A stretch of DNA of 64,000 nucleotides. It comes from Hofstenia miamia. Lineage: Eukaryota > Xenacoelomorpha > Acoela. The stretch spans positions 1,349,762 through 1,413,761 of the forward strand of contig SCFE01000037.1 of the NCBI GenBank assembly GCA_004352715.1, in the 5' to 3' direction. The translations under genes and the position numbers were made by a program. The notes beneath the pieces are model-generated. The model did not search any database, had not been told where the DNA came from, and was given only the letters and a program-made list of their open reading frames with translations. Below, one piece after another: positions 35,900 to 47,373 of the stretch. Positions within the stretch are counted from its first letter, which is position 1; each line of letters begins with the position of its first letter.

Positions 35900-38132
35900 T
35901 ATAATAATAAATGACTTTATTTAGCCGCTGAAGGCATACAACACTACAAAAGGGATAAAAACAAGTCAAGTTTTACGACAGCGAGGACAGTCACAGGAGA
36001 TGAAATAGGATCAGATGGAAGAGTAGGCGAAGTTGGAGAAGGGCTCAGCAAACAGGAAAGACATCAAAGATTTCTTGAAACTCGGCGACGGGGAAAAAAA
36101 TCAATGGATGTTGGAGGCTTGAGAGTTAAAATGTAATTAGCAGCAGTACAAGTACGATTGAAAAACGAGTGAAGGGTGCGATGTTTCTTGGGACGAGGAA
36201 TGGAGAAGGTGACAACATCATCAGAGCGAGTAGAGCGGGAATTAGAGAACGTAATGAAATCGAAAGGATCAAGATCCAATTTGCGAGTGAGCAATCGATT
36301 GAACAGAAGGAGGTCACAGGTATGGAAGTAGAGTGACCGCGGGAAAGTGGAGAATTTGAGAAGAGCATCTTTGTATGGCAAGGGAGAGATCCATTTGAAG
36401 GCATGCTTCTGCAAACGTTCCATAGAGTGGAACAAGGAACAAGAAGGCCACCAACAGGGAGAAGCATAGAGAAGAATAGCGCGAGGAATTGACTTCCACA
36501 GCAGCCGTGGAATTAAAGGGAACATTGCAGAAGAGGACAAAGAGTGAGGAATTAGCTTTGCGGAGGCGAAAGGACACATGAACAGACCAATTCAAGTTAG
36601 CAGCAAGTTGAACTCCAAGATGAGTATGATGCGGAGAAAAGTTCACAGGAACAATGGTAGAACGACCTGGAAGGTTACCATGCTGAGAAGCGGAGAAGAG
36701 GTGACGAATTTTAGGGAACTCATCGAAAGACAAGATGCTCAAAGNCAGACCAATTCAAGTTAGCAGCAAGTTGAACTCCAAGATGAGTATGATGCGGAGA
36801 AAAGTTCACAGGAACAGGAAGATCAGAAGGGGGAGATACAGAAAAGGAAATACCACATGTCTTGGTTGGACTAAAATCAAGATGGTTAACGGAAGACCAA
36901 GTGGCCAAAAGTTCAAGAACAGAGGTAATATTGGAGGCAAAAGAACAACCAAACTTGAAAATCGCAGTGTCATCAACGTACAGTAAGACTGGAAGAGTTC
37001 GATGAAATAAACGTAGTTTGTCAAGAAGAATAGAATGTGAGAGTCGATCAAAAGCTTTAGAAATGTCAAGAAAGATAATGCAACCAGGATCATTACGATC
37101 AGAGTGGAAATAGCAGTTTTCAATCAAAGTGAGCAAGTTAGTGATGGTAGAACGACCTGGAAGGTTACCATGCTGAGAAGCGGAGAAGAGGTGACGAATT
37201 TTAGGGAACTCATAGCGAAAGACAAGACGCTCAAAGATGATTGACAGCTGAGAAAGAATAGCTATTGGACGATAAGAAGTGACTTGAGAAGAGGGAAGCT
37301 GATTGGATTTTAATAGTGGAGAGATCCAAGATGTTTTCCAGCAAGGCGGAAAACGTTTAGAGGAGCAAATGTAGGAGAAGAGATGCTTTAAATGGATGGA
37401 AAGAGTTGAGGAAGTTTCNCAGGTAAGACTGAAAGAGTTCGATGAAATCAGCATCAAAGACAAATAAACATAATTTGTCAAGAAGATAGAATGAGGGAGC
37501 CGATCAAAAGCTTTAGAAATGTCAAGAAAGATAATGCAACCAGGATCATTGCGATCAGAGTGGAAATAGCAGTTTTCAATGCAAGTTAGTGATGGTAGAA
37601 CGACCCGGAAGGTTACCATGCTGAGAAGCGGAGAAGAGGTGACAAATTTTAGGGAACACATAACGAAAGACAAGACGCTTAAAGATGATTGATAGCCTAG
37701 AAAGAATAGCTATTGGACGATAAGAAGTGACCTGAGAGGAGGGGAGCTGATTGGATTGGGAGAGATCCAAGATGTTTTCCAGCAAGGCGGAAAACGTTTA
37801 GAGGAGCAAATGTAGGAGAAGAGATGCTTTAAATGGATGGAAAGAGTTGAGGAAGTTTCATGGATAACAAAGGATGGGACGCCATCAGGATAGCAAGGAC
37901 CAGACAATTTGCAGGACTTAAGCATGAGGGAAATATCATGGGCGTAGAAGACGATGTCACATANTTCATGGATAACAAAGGATGGGACGCCATCAGGATA
38001 GCAAGGACCAGACAATTTGCAGGACTTAAGCATGAGGGAAATATCATGGGCGTTGAAGACGATGTCACATAGGTGAATCAGCGGGGAGGTGACAGGAGGA
38101 CCAGGACAGAGAGAGACAGGATCAGAAAAATT
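35900..38132 (-). mobile_element. CR1/Jockey-like LINE inserted in the PHD finger of the previous LINE
   Basis: 5'-truncated copy on the minus strand. RT motifs: SYRPIAILSQLSIIFERLVF, SASQHGNLPGRSTI, IIFLDISKAFDRL, LLYVDDTAIF, HTHLGVQLAANLNW, and a C-terminal FKWISPLPYKDALLKF region. The 3' end carries AATAAAGTCATTTATTATTA, a short ATT tail, at about 35,900-35,930. Internal segments are duplicated around single N at 36745, 37419 and 37964, so the present order is not that of the real element. Confidence 0.85.
36745..37964. other. Three single-N joins with duplicated flanks
   Basis: N at 36745, 37419 and 37964. About 75 bp before the first (36583-36655) recurs after it (36747-36820), and about 105 bp before the third (37858-37963) recurs after it (37965-38070). 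These look like unmerged contig ends or collapsed repeat copies. Another lone N is at 9346. Confidence 0.85.
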
Positions 38133-38198
38133 GGAGTAGCTGTTTCGCTCCAATTTCAGCTCGCACACGTTGCATGTCCATTCCATAATTTGCTTCAT
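38133..38198 (-). mobile_element. Start of the PHD/RT/nuclease LINE, separated fragment
   Basis: MKQIMEWTCNVCELKLERN on the minus strand supplies the ORF start and the first Cys pair (CNVC, 38174-38163) of the PHD finger whose remaining ligands stand at 35.8-35.9 kb. The apparent 162-codon frame 38198-37710 is a fusion of this start with the inserted LINE. Confidence 0.75.
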
Positions 38199-38489
38199 AA
38201 ACTAATTAAACTGTATAATAAACAGGCAAAATATCTGTCAAATTGTGTGCCATGTATGTCGATAATTCTTTGAGGTCATATCTCTGTAGAATTTATTCCT
38301 GTGGATCTTATTCGATATCATACATAAATACAATATACTGAGCATGTAATAACTTATGTAGGTGATTTTTATATCATTTTAAATTATCTGGTAATGACAT
38401 AAATATGTCACCAAACAACGCTTTGAAGTATATTATTTTTAAATCCCAACATAAAACATCCACAAGCGATGAACTACAGATCAAGTTTA
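38199..38489. other. Short spacer
   Basis: No feature recognised. Confidence 0.4.
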
Positions 38490-39211
38490 CGAGGGAAGGT
38501 CCAAATTTTCTCCGTCCAACTAAGACGCAATCAAAAAATCAAATTAAAAGATGCATATTCAATTTTTAATTGATATTGTTCTAATGCTTCTAAAAATATT
38601 TATTTAGTTTGCACTCAAAAATGGATTTATTAAATTTCTTACTAAAGAAGGTGTTACAGCAAGTAAACGCCGTTTAGACAATATGTACAGTTACGCATGT
38701 TCCTCCCTCTCATCTATCAGTGTAAAAGATGGGAATCGATGGATTGGTGTCTTCCACGAGAGGCCCCTTCAACAAAAAAGCTCTTGGCAACGATTTTTAG
38801 GGAATGCAAAGGAATCTTAATGATTGATTTCAAAAAAGAAATGCAGTAATGAATGGTGAATGTTATGATTCTAACTAAAGGAGTTAATCTTCTCCATGAC
38901 AATGCACCAGTTCACACAGCTGCAATTGCAAGAAGGGCACTTCTTGATTGTGGTTTCACAGCATTGAATCAACCAGCCATAGTCTAGACCTGGCCCACAG
39001 TGATTATTATTTTTTCTCAAATCTCGAATTCGGTCTGAGAAGAAAAATATTTTCGAGGGATGATGAAGTCAAATCAGCAATTTTTGAGCATTTCCTGTGC
39101 AAAGTCGAAGACGTGCATTGAAATACTTATTTCAACATCTGATAAGTACATTAACCTTTTAGGGTGCTTTTATTTTCTTAAAATACTTAGGGTATTTTGT
39201 ACCTTTCCTCG
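38490..39211 (+). mobile_element. Internally deleted mariner element, 722 bp
   Basis: Ends CGAGGGAAGGT and ACCTTTCCTCG, inverted, each next to TA (38488-38489, 39212-39213). The C-terminal half of a mariner transposase is readable on the plus strand in two frames: LLHDNAPVHTA (second catalytic Asp) at about 38,890 and, one frameshift on, LDLAHSDYYFFSNLEFGLRR (third Asp) and DDEVKSAIFEHF. The N-terminal helix-turn-helix half is missing; mariners are usually about 1.3 kb. Confidence 0.85.
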
Positions 39212-39213
39212 TA

Positions 39214-40300
39214 ACTGTATTAATAATTAGTATTTTTAAATAGGTATATAGGTGTTAATTATTAAAAGATGCTATTTTTCTCAGCAATTATTCTGCAGCA
39301 CAAAAATAATATTTGTATTATGTTGCAGTATTATTGTAAAAAATATGTATAATCATAAATATTCAATGGCACTAATATTTTTAGTAGCTCGTTGTTGTAA
39401 TTAGGACATCCAAGAGACACTATAAAAATGTTTTAAAATGTCAGAAATCTTTTCAAGAAAGTTGCATAGCATGAAAATGTTAAAAAATTCTTAACTAAAG
39501 GAGATGCAATCTTGGTTTTTATCACTATATCGTCTTAATATGTCAATAAGTTTGCTTTCTTAACCGATATTAGCAATAGCAGATAGTAAAGTTTCACGGG
39601 ATTGGGATTGGTGGCGGGACTGGACATGCCTTTCAATTTCAACTGGAAGGGAACAAGGATTTTACATACAAATGGCCAATTACAATAATCGATTTCAGAG
39701 GTGGACAATTGATTGCAAAACTGGCATTTAAGTTTTTCAATGACGTGTAAATAATAAAATGTATGCAAATTAAAAATTTGAGAAGTGATTGCCAGGAGGG
39801 CTGCTGTTGATATTACTATCAATTGATGCATCAATTCAGTTGATATTGATATTAAAAAATATATCAATTGTTATTATTGATTTTGAATGTATATCTATGC
39901 TGCTAAATGAATGAACCATATTACATTTTGCCATTTCCCAAGGTTTATCCGACACGTGAACCGATATATATATATATATATATATTTGCGGAATATTAAA
40001 TTAATATTATCTGTTGCCAATGGGTTAATTACATTTTATCTGTATTTTCTCAATTTAATAAAGAAAAATTTTTCACTGATGCGGCGAGAAATTTAAGACC
40101 TATATATAAGACTATGAGACTATATATATATAAATAATTTGGAATTTTTATCAAAAAATCAAAATTATAAACTTCATTTATGAATATTTGTTGCTGCTAT
40201 ATTCGATTGTCAAATTTAGTTTTAATCTTGCTCGTTTTTCATTCAATTATTTACAAATATTAATCTCTGTAAACAAAATTGATATAAATTAATAGACAAA

Positions 40301-40336
<36 letters not shown>

Positions 40337-41751
40337 GACACCGTAATTAGTATAATTTATCATACACAGCAGTTTACCATATTTAAGCTCAAAATATAAA
40401 ATTTTAGTTCGTTTAAGCTACTTCGTTTCTTATCACTACTGTAACTGAAATTAACTGAAATAATTCCTAGACATGAGGGTGAAATAGTCTTCATTAAAAC
40501 TGGATCAATAGCATTCCAAAATGCTATAATGCGTACCAAGTATCAGTTTCAATCAATCACTGAAGTGAATTGTTTTACAGTATATATATATATATATCAG
40601 AGCATTGGGTATGACATTTTTGTAAACCTGATTTTTTCTTTGAGATAGTTAATATTTTCATATACTTTACCCACATGAACAATTTTGCCATACATGTTCA
40701 CTATTACATATACAATGACGGACACTTATTCATTAATGAATCGATATCCAAGGATGTCTAAATTGGAAAAAATTGTTCTAACTGCGGAAAAGTCGTTTGT
40801 AGGTGTAATGTCACAATGAGGCAGATTATGCGTAAGATATTGAAATTTTTCTAAAGGACATGACTTTTTAGAAATATTAACACATTAATCCAGTTATAGA
40901 CATACTCAGAACATTCCTAAAAATAACGTTTTCAAATATTTCTGAATTTTTGTAAGTTAATTCAATGAATATATAGGTTTATACAAGGTCAAAGCAAATC
41001 AATGTTGTATTTGGTTACGATAACATAGTTAACTGGTAATAATTAATAATTTTTTAAAAGTGTTGTTTATCCAAAAAAATTTTCGATTCAAACGTAAAAA
41101 CGCTATTTTGTTAAACTTTTAAATGTTTAGGAAATGCTTCTTCATTCGGTTTGAGAGCACAGCAATTTTAGAATGAATAGTACTGATAAAAATGCTTACC
41201 ACAGGTTTGGAACAAATCAAATTTTCCTGATTCTAACGTAAATATATGAATAGTTACTGTTAGATCAGCCACGTAATCCCATTCGTGCAACAACAACTAA
41301 ATTATTGATTTTTTCAAATCGTGCGACAGGGAAGTAGATTGTTGTTATAATTCATTTTTCTCAACCTTGCACTTACAATTGAAGGAAATACACGATCCAT
41401 TTTGAAGGTATACTGAAATTTTGGGGATTCACTTTTTCAATAAAAGGTTATGTGATCATTGAGACTGCTAAATTGTTTCCAAAACTAAAACCTGCTACTT
41501 TGATTTGTAAGTTTTCAAGTTTGATGAAAACTTCCAATGGCCACATGGTGCTTTTACTATATTAGTTCACACGTCAATTGGTGTTGCACACGAATTCTTG
41601 TCTACGTGTTTGTATTTGTACAAATCTAGTTATTAATTCTTATTAATTTCAGCAAACGCTGTACGAATTTAGGCAAAACGAATGCATTTTTAGAATCAAA
41701 ATTTGATTTGCCATTGAAGTCACGATATTTTGTCAAGAAGTTGCAAAAAGG
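39214..41751. other. Intergenic upstream of DCAF10-like gene
   Basis: AT-rich with (AT)n tracts at about 39963-39985, 40303-40334 and 40581-40598. No open frame with a domain; no promoter element can be assigned with confidence. Confidence 0.5.
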
Positions 41752-43067
41752 ATGATATACGATGTTTGCAACACTTTTAAGTTATTAAATCTACGAGAAA
41801 TATTTAATAATAGTTGCAGGCAATCATTACTTTTTAATGAATATGCCTATCATCGCAAATATTTTTCGAGTGGGAGTAATCCCGAAAGTGGCAATGTCTT
41901 TAATGTTGAATTTTCTTCTGATGGTAAACAGGTTTTTGCTGCGCGTGATAACGGATCTATAACTATTCACGATTGTTTAACCGAACGCTGTATTTATACC
42001 ATTGTTTCGGCGCATGAAGATTCCGTTAATATTTTAAAGTCTATTTCCTCAAATCTCTTTGCTTCAGGTTGATTATTTTTGTGAATTACAGGTTTTTAGT
42101 TAACTTTTAGGATCAGATGATAAAACCATTGCACTTTGGGATGTCCGTAGTTTGCGTGGGCCTCTGCACCGATTTACAGGACACCTAAGTTGGGTAAAAA
42201 ACATTGAATTTTTGTCCGATTGCAATAGTCTTTTAACTTCTGCGTTTGACGGGATTGTGTATTTTTGGGATCTATCAAATTTCAAATGTAAACATCGACT
42301 TTTGCAAATGGAGGAAGCTCACAGTTTATCACGAATCGGCCTTTCTGAATTTAGCGATGTTTTTATTCTAACAACTGTTTCTGGTAAATATTTGTTTTTA
42401 TGCTTTCATCGTAAAAAATTTTTACTTCTTTACTCAATTTGAAATAGTGTCGTGAATTTTTTTTAGAAAAAATTGTTGTTATCAGTGATTTCATATCTGC
42501 TTCACAACATGGTGAGTCTCTTTCTAACGCCATTCACAATTCACTAAATGGTATTAAGTCTTCGAAATATTCAATCAGTGTTATTTCCAACGTTCACGAT
42601 ACGTCATCATCTGCTATTTCTTTCTCATCTATAGCCTGTCATCCATTTAATTCATGCGCCGCCTTTCGATATAGTTTGTAATATGCGTTTTTCAAATGAT
42701 TTTTTAATTTACTAAATTTATTAGGTTTTCTAATGATGTCCTCAATGAGTATACATGCTATTTTGATCTTAGGAACTTGCAGAGAGCTAAAGGACTGATC
42801 GAAGAATCCAGTAGTGTATTGGGTATAATAAAAGAGATTTCGTTTTCACCTGATGGATGCATCCTTCTATCACCATTTGGCTTTGGCTTACGTATTTTTT
42901 CAGGCAATTTCTCAAATTCGAATAGAAAAATCGACTTAAATGAACTTCAAACTATTCGCTTTGGCAATTCACCTGTATTGTGTTCAAAATTTTCACCATT
43001 GTTTCCTTTAATTGTTTCGGGTGCATTGAACGGTGAAATCATTTTCAGCAAAACACATATTTCCTGA
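41752..43067 (+). CDS. DCAF10: DCAF10-like WD40 protein, 4 exons
   Basis: Exons 41752-42067, 42111-42383, 42467-42677 and 42725-43067; introns 43, 83 and 47 bp, all GT-AG, phases agree, giving 380 residues with stop TGA. DCAF10 (WDR32) proteins are substrate receptors of the CUL4-DDB1 ubiquitin ligase. Landmarks: NVFNVEFSSDGKQVFAARD, AHEDSVN, then across intron 1 DDKTIALWDVRSL carrying the DDB1-binding WDxR motif, GHLSWVKNIEFLSD, FDGIVYFWDL, and the C-terminal GIIKEISFSPDG and LLSPFGFGLRIF, a signature of this family. Shorter than vertebrate DCAF10 because the long disordered N-terminus is absent. The start at 41752 is the first in-frame ATG; an upstream exon is possible. A decayed tandem copy follows at 44.3 kb. 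Confidence 0.9.
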
Positions 43068-43528
43068 TTTTGGTTTGTGCTTGTTTTTGACCCTTTTTTA
43101 TATAATCATACCTTTATGCATTAGTCGCTTTGTTAAATGAGGATTTGATTAAAATTTGTTTTTTTAAATGTTTATTTATTTAACTAATTGTGGCTGCAAT
43201 AAAATGGTAATAATTGGTTTTTAAGAACCACCTTGCAATTACAGCCGTTTTGTGGCAGTTATATTCGTTCTGAATTTATCCATTGTTTTTGTAGACTTGC
43301 TTTACTTCATTAATAGAAATACATCATTGCAATATGTTATTTTAGTTTCGAGTAGTGTTATTGCAAAGTCACTAAACAGGTACTAGCATTCTGGTTTTGT
43401 AAACAATGTCAAATACTTGGTTGCGATGTAAGTTGGGAGCGAAGAGCTACTCTGGTTTTGTTTCGGTTTACTATTCAAACTGATTAGTTTTCTTATACGG
43501 TAACATTGTAATAATGTAAACTTAAATC
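43068..43528. other. Intergenic between DCAF10-like gene and small 2-exon gene
   Basis: Holds the 3' end of DCAF10 and probably the promoter of the next gene. No motif assigned. Confidence 0.4.
43198..43203 (+). terminator. Putative polyadenylation signal of DCAF10-like gene
   Basis: AATAAA 131 nt after the stop, followed by T-rich DNA. Confidence 0.5.
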
Positions 43529-43965
43529 ATGTCAGGATCCGTAATTAGCAGTTCTTTCTCCACCCCGGAGTCAGTAATTCGTCTATCGAACAGGTATTGT
43601 TGCCTAGCATTAGGTGTACGGTTTTCACGTCTAGTAATGATACTCGACAAAATAATTTGTAGAATTGTTTCCTACATTTCAGTGTTTGTTTTGCATGTTA
43701 TTACACTATTCATTAGTTATTATTTGGGATGTATGGGTGGTACGTGTCTGTTATATAATTGTATATCAGAGTTGAAATCGGGGCTGCGGGTCAACTGGGT
43801 CATCGGCCACATTTATATAAACAAATGATGGAATATATTACACAAATTATCCGCCAGACTCTTCTCCATCCGTCCCGTCACTGTTTTTCTATACATATGT
43901 CCATGCTTGATTTGCTGTATGGAATTTTTTCTGTAGAACGTGTATCAAAATCACGCATTGAGTAA
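43529..43965 (+). CDS. Hypothetical small protein, 2 exons, 86 aa
   Basis: Model: exon 1 43529-43593, intron 43594-43769 (GTATTG...TATCAG), exon 2 43770-43965 ending in TAA. The joined frame begins MSGSVISSSFSTPESVIRL, continues with EIGAAGQLGHRP and an amphipathic YKQMMEYITQIIRQTLL segment. Serine-rich start followed by a probable helix; no signal peptide or membrane segment. I do not recognise the family. Phase agreement, proper splice sites, higher CpG than its intron and a clean start support a real gene, but the 3' part after HPSRH looks less protein-like, so a further intron is possible. Confidence 0.45.
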
Positions 43966-44336
43966 CTGAAGTCTGCGGGGGTTGATGTAGAATTTTAGCA
44001 AATAGCTTCTGAATACTCGTATGATCACATAGATTATGTATATCAGACTTGTGATGAGTAGAATAATAAATCATTCAAAACAGTGACAATTTAATTAAGC
44101 TTGACACCACAAAGTTTCTCGTTGATATATTTCTTTAAATCTGAGTCACCCTTGTGCAGCGAAGATGTTTCAATCCCTTGAATTGCAAAAGTTTGGACAT
44201 CATTGTGGCATTGTTAATCATTCATAAAACATATTTTTTACTGACAAGATTGGACGAATTCAAGCGCAAGAGAATAGTTTTTAGAAGTAATATTTGAAAT
44301 TAATGAAGTTGTAAGTTGCAATGAAGATGATGTACG
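43966..44336. other. Spacer before the DCAF10 pseudogene
   Basis: Nothing recognised; immediately before 44337 the sequence is similar to that before the DCAF10 start (GATGATGTACGATGT versus GATGATATACGATGT), so the duplication includes a little 5' sequence. Confidence 0.5.
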
Positions 44337-45604
44337 ATGTCTGCATTAAATCAGAGAGAAATATTTCAAGATAGCTACAGGCCATCATTACTCTTTAATG
44401 AATATACTTACCATCGCAATTATTTTTTAAGTGGGCAAAATTTCGAAAATGGTAAGGTTTCCAATCTTGAATTTTCTTCCGATGGCAAACAGATTTTTGC
44501 TGCTCGTAATATCCGATCTATAACGATCCATGATTGTTTAACTGAACGCTGTACTTATACCATTGCTTCGGCACATGAAGATTCTGTTGGGGTTGTGAAA
44601 TCAATTTCATTGAATCTGTTTGCTTCAGGTTCTTAATTTCAGTGAGTTAAAAGTTTTTTAGCTTAACTTTTAGGATCACATGATGAAACCATTGCACTTT
44701 GGGACGTTCGTCACTTACATGAACCTCTTCATCGATTTTGAGGACATCTTAGTTGGATAAGAGATATTGAGTTTCTCCCTCATTGCAATTGTCTGATAAC
44801 TTCTGCGTTTGATGGGATTTTGTATTTTTGGGATCTTTCGGATTTCGAACACAGACTTATTCAAATGGACGAAGCTCACGATTTATCAGTATTCGGGTAT
44901 TCTGAATTTAGCGATAGTTTAATTTCTGGTAACAATTTGTTTTCATGCTTTAAGCATTAAAATTTTTGGCTTCCTTGCGAAATTTGAAATTGCCCCATTT
45001 TTTAGAAAAAAATGTTGTTATCAATGATTTAACATTTGTTTCGCAATGTAACGAGTCTCTTGCGTCGGCCGTTCACAGTTCACTAAATGGTATTGAATCT
45101 TCGGAATATTCAATTGATATTATTTCCAAAATTCACAGTGCTTCAAAATTTGCTCTTATATTCGCTTCTATAGCCTGTCATCCGTTTAATTCGTGCGCCG
45201 CCTTTCGATATACATTGTAATGCGTTTATTTTTCAGTGTTTGATTTAATTTAATAAATTTGGTATCTTAATGATGACCTCTACGAAGTTAGCTGTTATCT
45301 TGATCTTAACAACTTAGACATAGTTTAAGGACTTATAAAGGAACCAGGTAACATATTGGGTGTCATAAAAAAGGCTTTAGTTTTCACCTGACGGTGCATT
45401 CTTCTATCACCATTTGACTGCTGTTTTCTTATATTATCAGTAAATTTCTCAACTTCAGATGAAAAATTCGAACTAAATCAAATTCAGTATATCAGTTACG
45501 GCACTCCCTCTATATTTTGTTCCAAGTTTTCATCGTTGTTTCCTCTAATTGTTTCGTTTGTATCAAACGGTGACATCATTTTCAGCAAAACACATATTTC
45601 CTGA
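44337..45604 (+). pseudogene. DCAF10-like pseudogene, tandem duplicate
   Basis: Aligns exon by exon with 41752-43067: exon 1 44337-44628, intron 45 bp, exon 2 44674-44928, exon 3 45007-45216, exon 4 region to TGA at 45602. It keeps FSSDGKQIFAARN, AHEDSVG and IALWDVRHL. Disabling changes: in-frame TGA at 44739-44741 where the parent has the Thr of RFTGH; a short deletion at the end of exon 2; the acceptor of the last intron changed from TTAG to TTGG; frameshifts and stops in exon 4. Introns are retained, so it arose by DNA duplication, not retroposition. Confidence 0.88.
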
Positions 45605-47109
45605 TTTTGTTGTGCACATGTTTTTTGAATTTTTTTTACGTGTAGTCACCTTTTGGTAAATCTCTATGCGTTACTGTTTGTAATTATTTTATATGTATTT
45701 GTTTTATTGAACATGTTTATTTAATTGATAACAAACAATTATTGCAATTCATTCATTTTTATTGCAAGGTAATTCCAGTCAGTAAGAATTTCTTCGAAGT
45801 TGAGAGATAATCAAAATTCAATTGTAAGTATCATATTTACCACTGTTGAAAATTTTGCTTCTTTAAGTAGTTCCTTAAATTATATATTCACGTACCATTC
45901 CTCAAAATCTCTTACATTAAAACTATTTTGACCGCCAACGTTAAATCTCGAGATATATTTGATCTGGAGAACGTTTGACTTGACAATTATGACCCCAAGT
46001 TAATTTAGAAATGCAAATTATTTAAGTGACAAACAATTTGTGGGACGGAAACCTTGTTGCCAAAATAACTAGCGTTCTAGAAGTCGAGTCAGGGATTTCA
46101 AATGTAGAAGTTATTTACATTGAAAAGTTAATTTTATTATGGTTTCATTCTTGAGTTTTAGTTATTAAACTTAAGATGTTAATGATGAAATCAAAATGGT
46201 TTTTGTTGTCTCATGAAAAAAGTTCGATTACCAAATTAAACAATGGAATATTCGAAGTATTTTCTTTGCTAAATTTTGGTTGCGCTGCTTACAAGAAAGC
46301 TTTGAATCCTTATTACTTAAATTTTAATACCCAAAAATGATGTTTACTATGCAAAACCCTGACTATTTTGGTGTGTTACATTACATTGTGGCCTCAATAT
46401 TTTCGTCTTCAATTAATTCCAGTTTTATGGGCTAAACTGGTGCTGTGCAAAGCGCCAATCAATACTGTCGCTAAATTTTGATCAGAAATATCGAGTTGCT
46501 CGACCTTAATGGTGAGCAGTAAACATTTCCATGCAGCTGTTTTTTAGGTAAATAATTAGCATTTCAAAATTTATTTAATTCAATATCATAAAGTCAAGTT
46601 ATTCGATTAAAATAATTAGTCATTTAAATAAAAAAATTTTAATCAACTATCTTGAACTTCTTAGCTTACTTACTTAGTAAGTGTAGCATCCTACGTATTG
46701 AAGCGTTTAATAACGGCATTTTTAATTTAGTTAAAATACATTTATTTTTTAATGAATTAGATTTTAAAGTGTTGTTTGTTTTGTCTATATATTTTTTCAA
46801 GCTCTGTATTACTTTACAACAATCAGAATTCCACTAGCGAAATGTATGTGTAGTTGCAAAAAGAAATTGAAGCATGTGCTTGTAAATTAGCTAACTATTT
46901 GGTTTGGTTTTGATGGCCAATCATTTGCAGACTGTGTAGACAAAGCGTTTAATGATTAAAACAATGTAATAGTTAGGTCAATTTTTCAGAAAACTGGTTT
47001 ATGATAAAATTTCGGCTTTCAACAATTTCGAGTCAGCAAACTAGTGTAATCGTAATGTCATTTTTATGATAAGCTGTTCATCATATACAAACTGATACCA
47101 TGTTGTATT
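45605..47109. other. Intergenic between DCAF10 pseudogene and CFAP418
   Basis: AT-rich. One 61-codon frame at 46652-46837 is unrecognised. No repeat boundary seen. Confidence 0.5.
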
Positions 47110-47373
47110 GTTTTAGATGGGTGATGTGGATGAATTACTTGATGAACTGGATGATTTTACTCTTAAAAAGTGAGAATTGCTTATTTTCATTATACATCCA
47201 CAGCAGTGATGATCATATATATAATTTGTTTTAACAGGATTGTTTTAGATGGGTGATGTGGATGAATTACTTGATGAACTGGATGATTTTACTCTTAAAA
47301 AGTGAGAATTGCTTATATTCATTATACATCCACAGCAGTGATGATCATATATATAATTTGTTTTAACAAGTTA
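47110..47373 (+). repeat. 132 bp tandem duplication containing CFAP418 exon 1
   Basis: TTGTTTTAG, the 53 bp exon, and 70 bp of intron are repeated with one substitution (TTATTTTC/TTATATTC). Exon copies 47117-47169 and 47249-47301 are identical. Using both would break the frame, so only one can be used per transcript. Confidence 0.92.

Noticed and set aside
36578-36986. Plus-strand ORFs of 61-83 codons
   Set aside because: Antisense to LINE RT and crossing N joins.
37710-38198. 162-codon ORF as one protein
   Set aside because: Chimera of the start of one LINE with the body of another, plus an N join.
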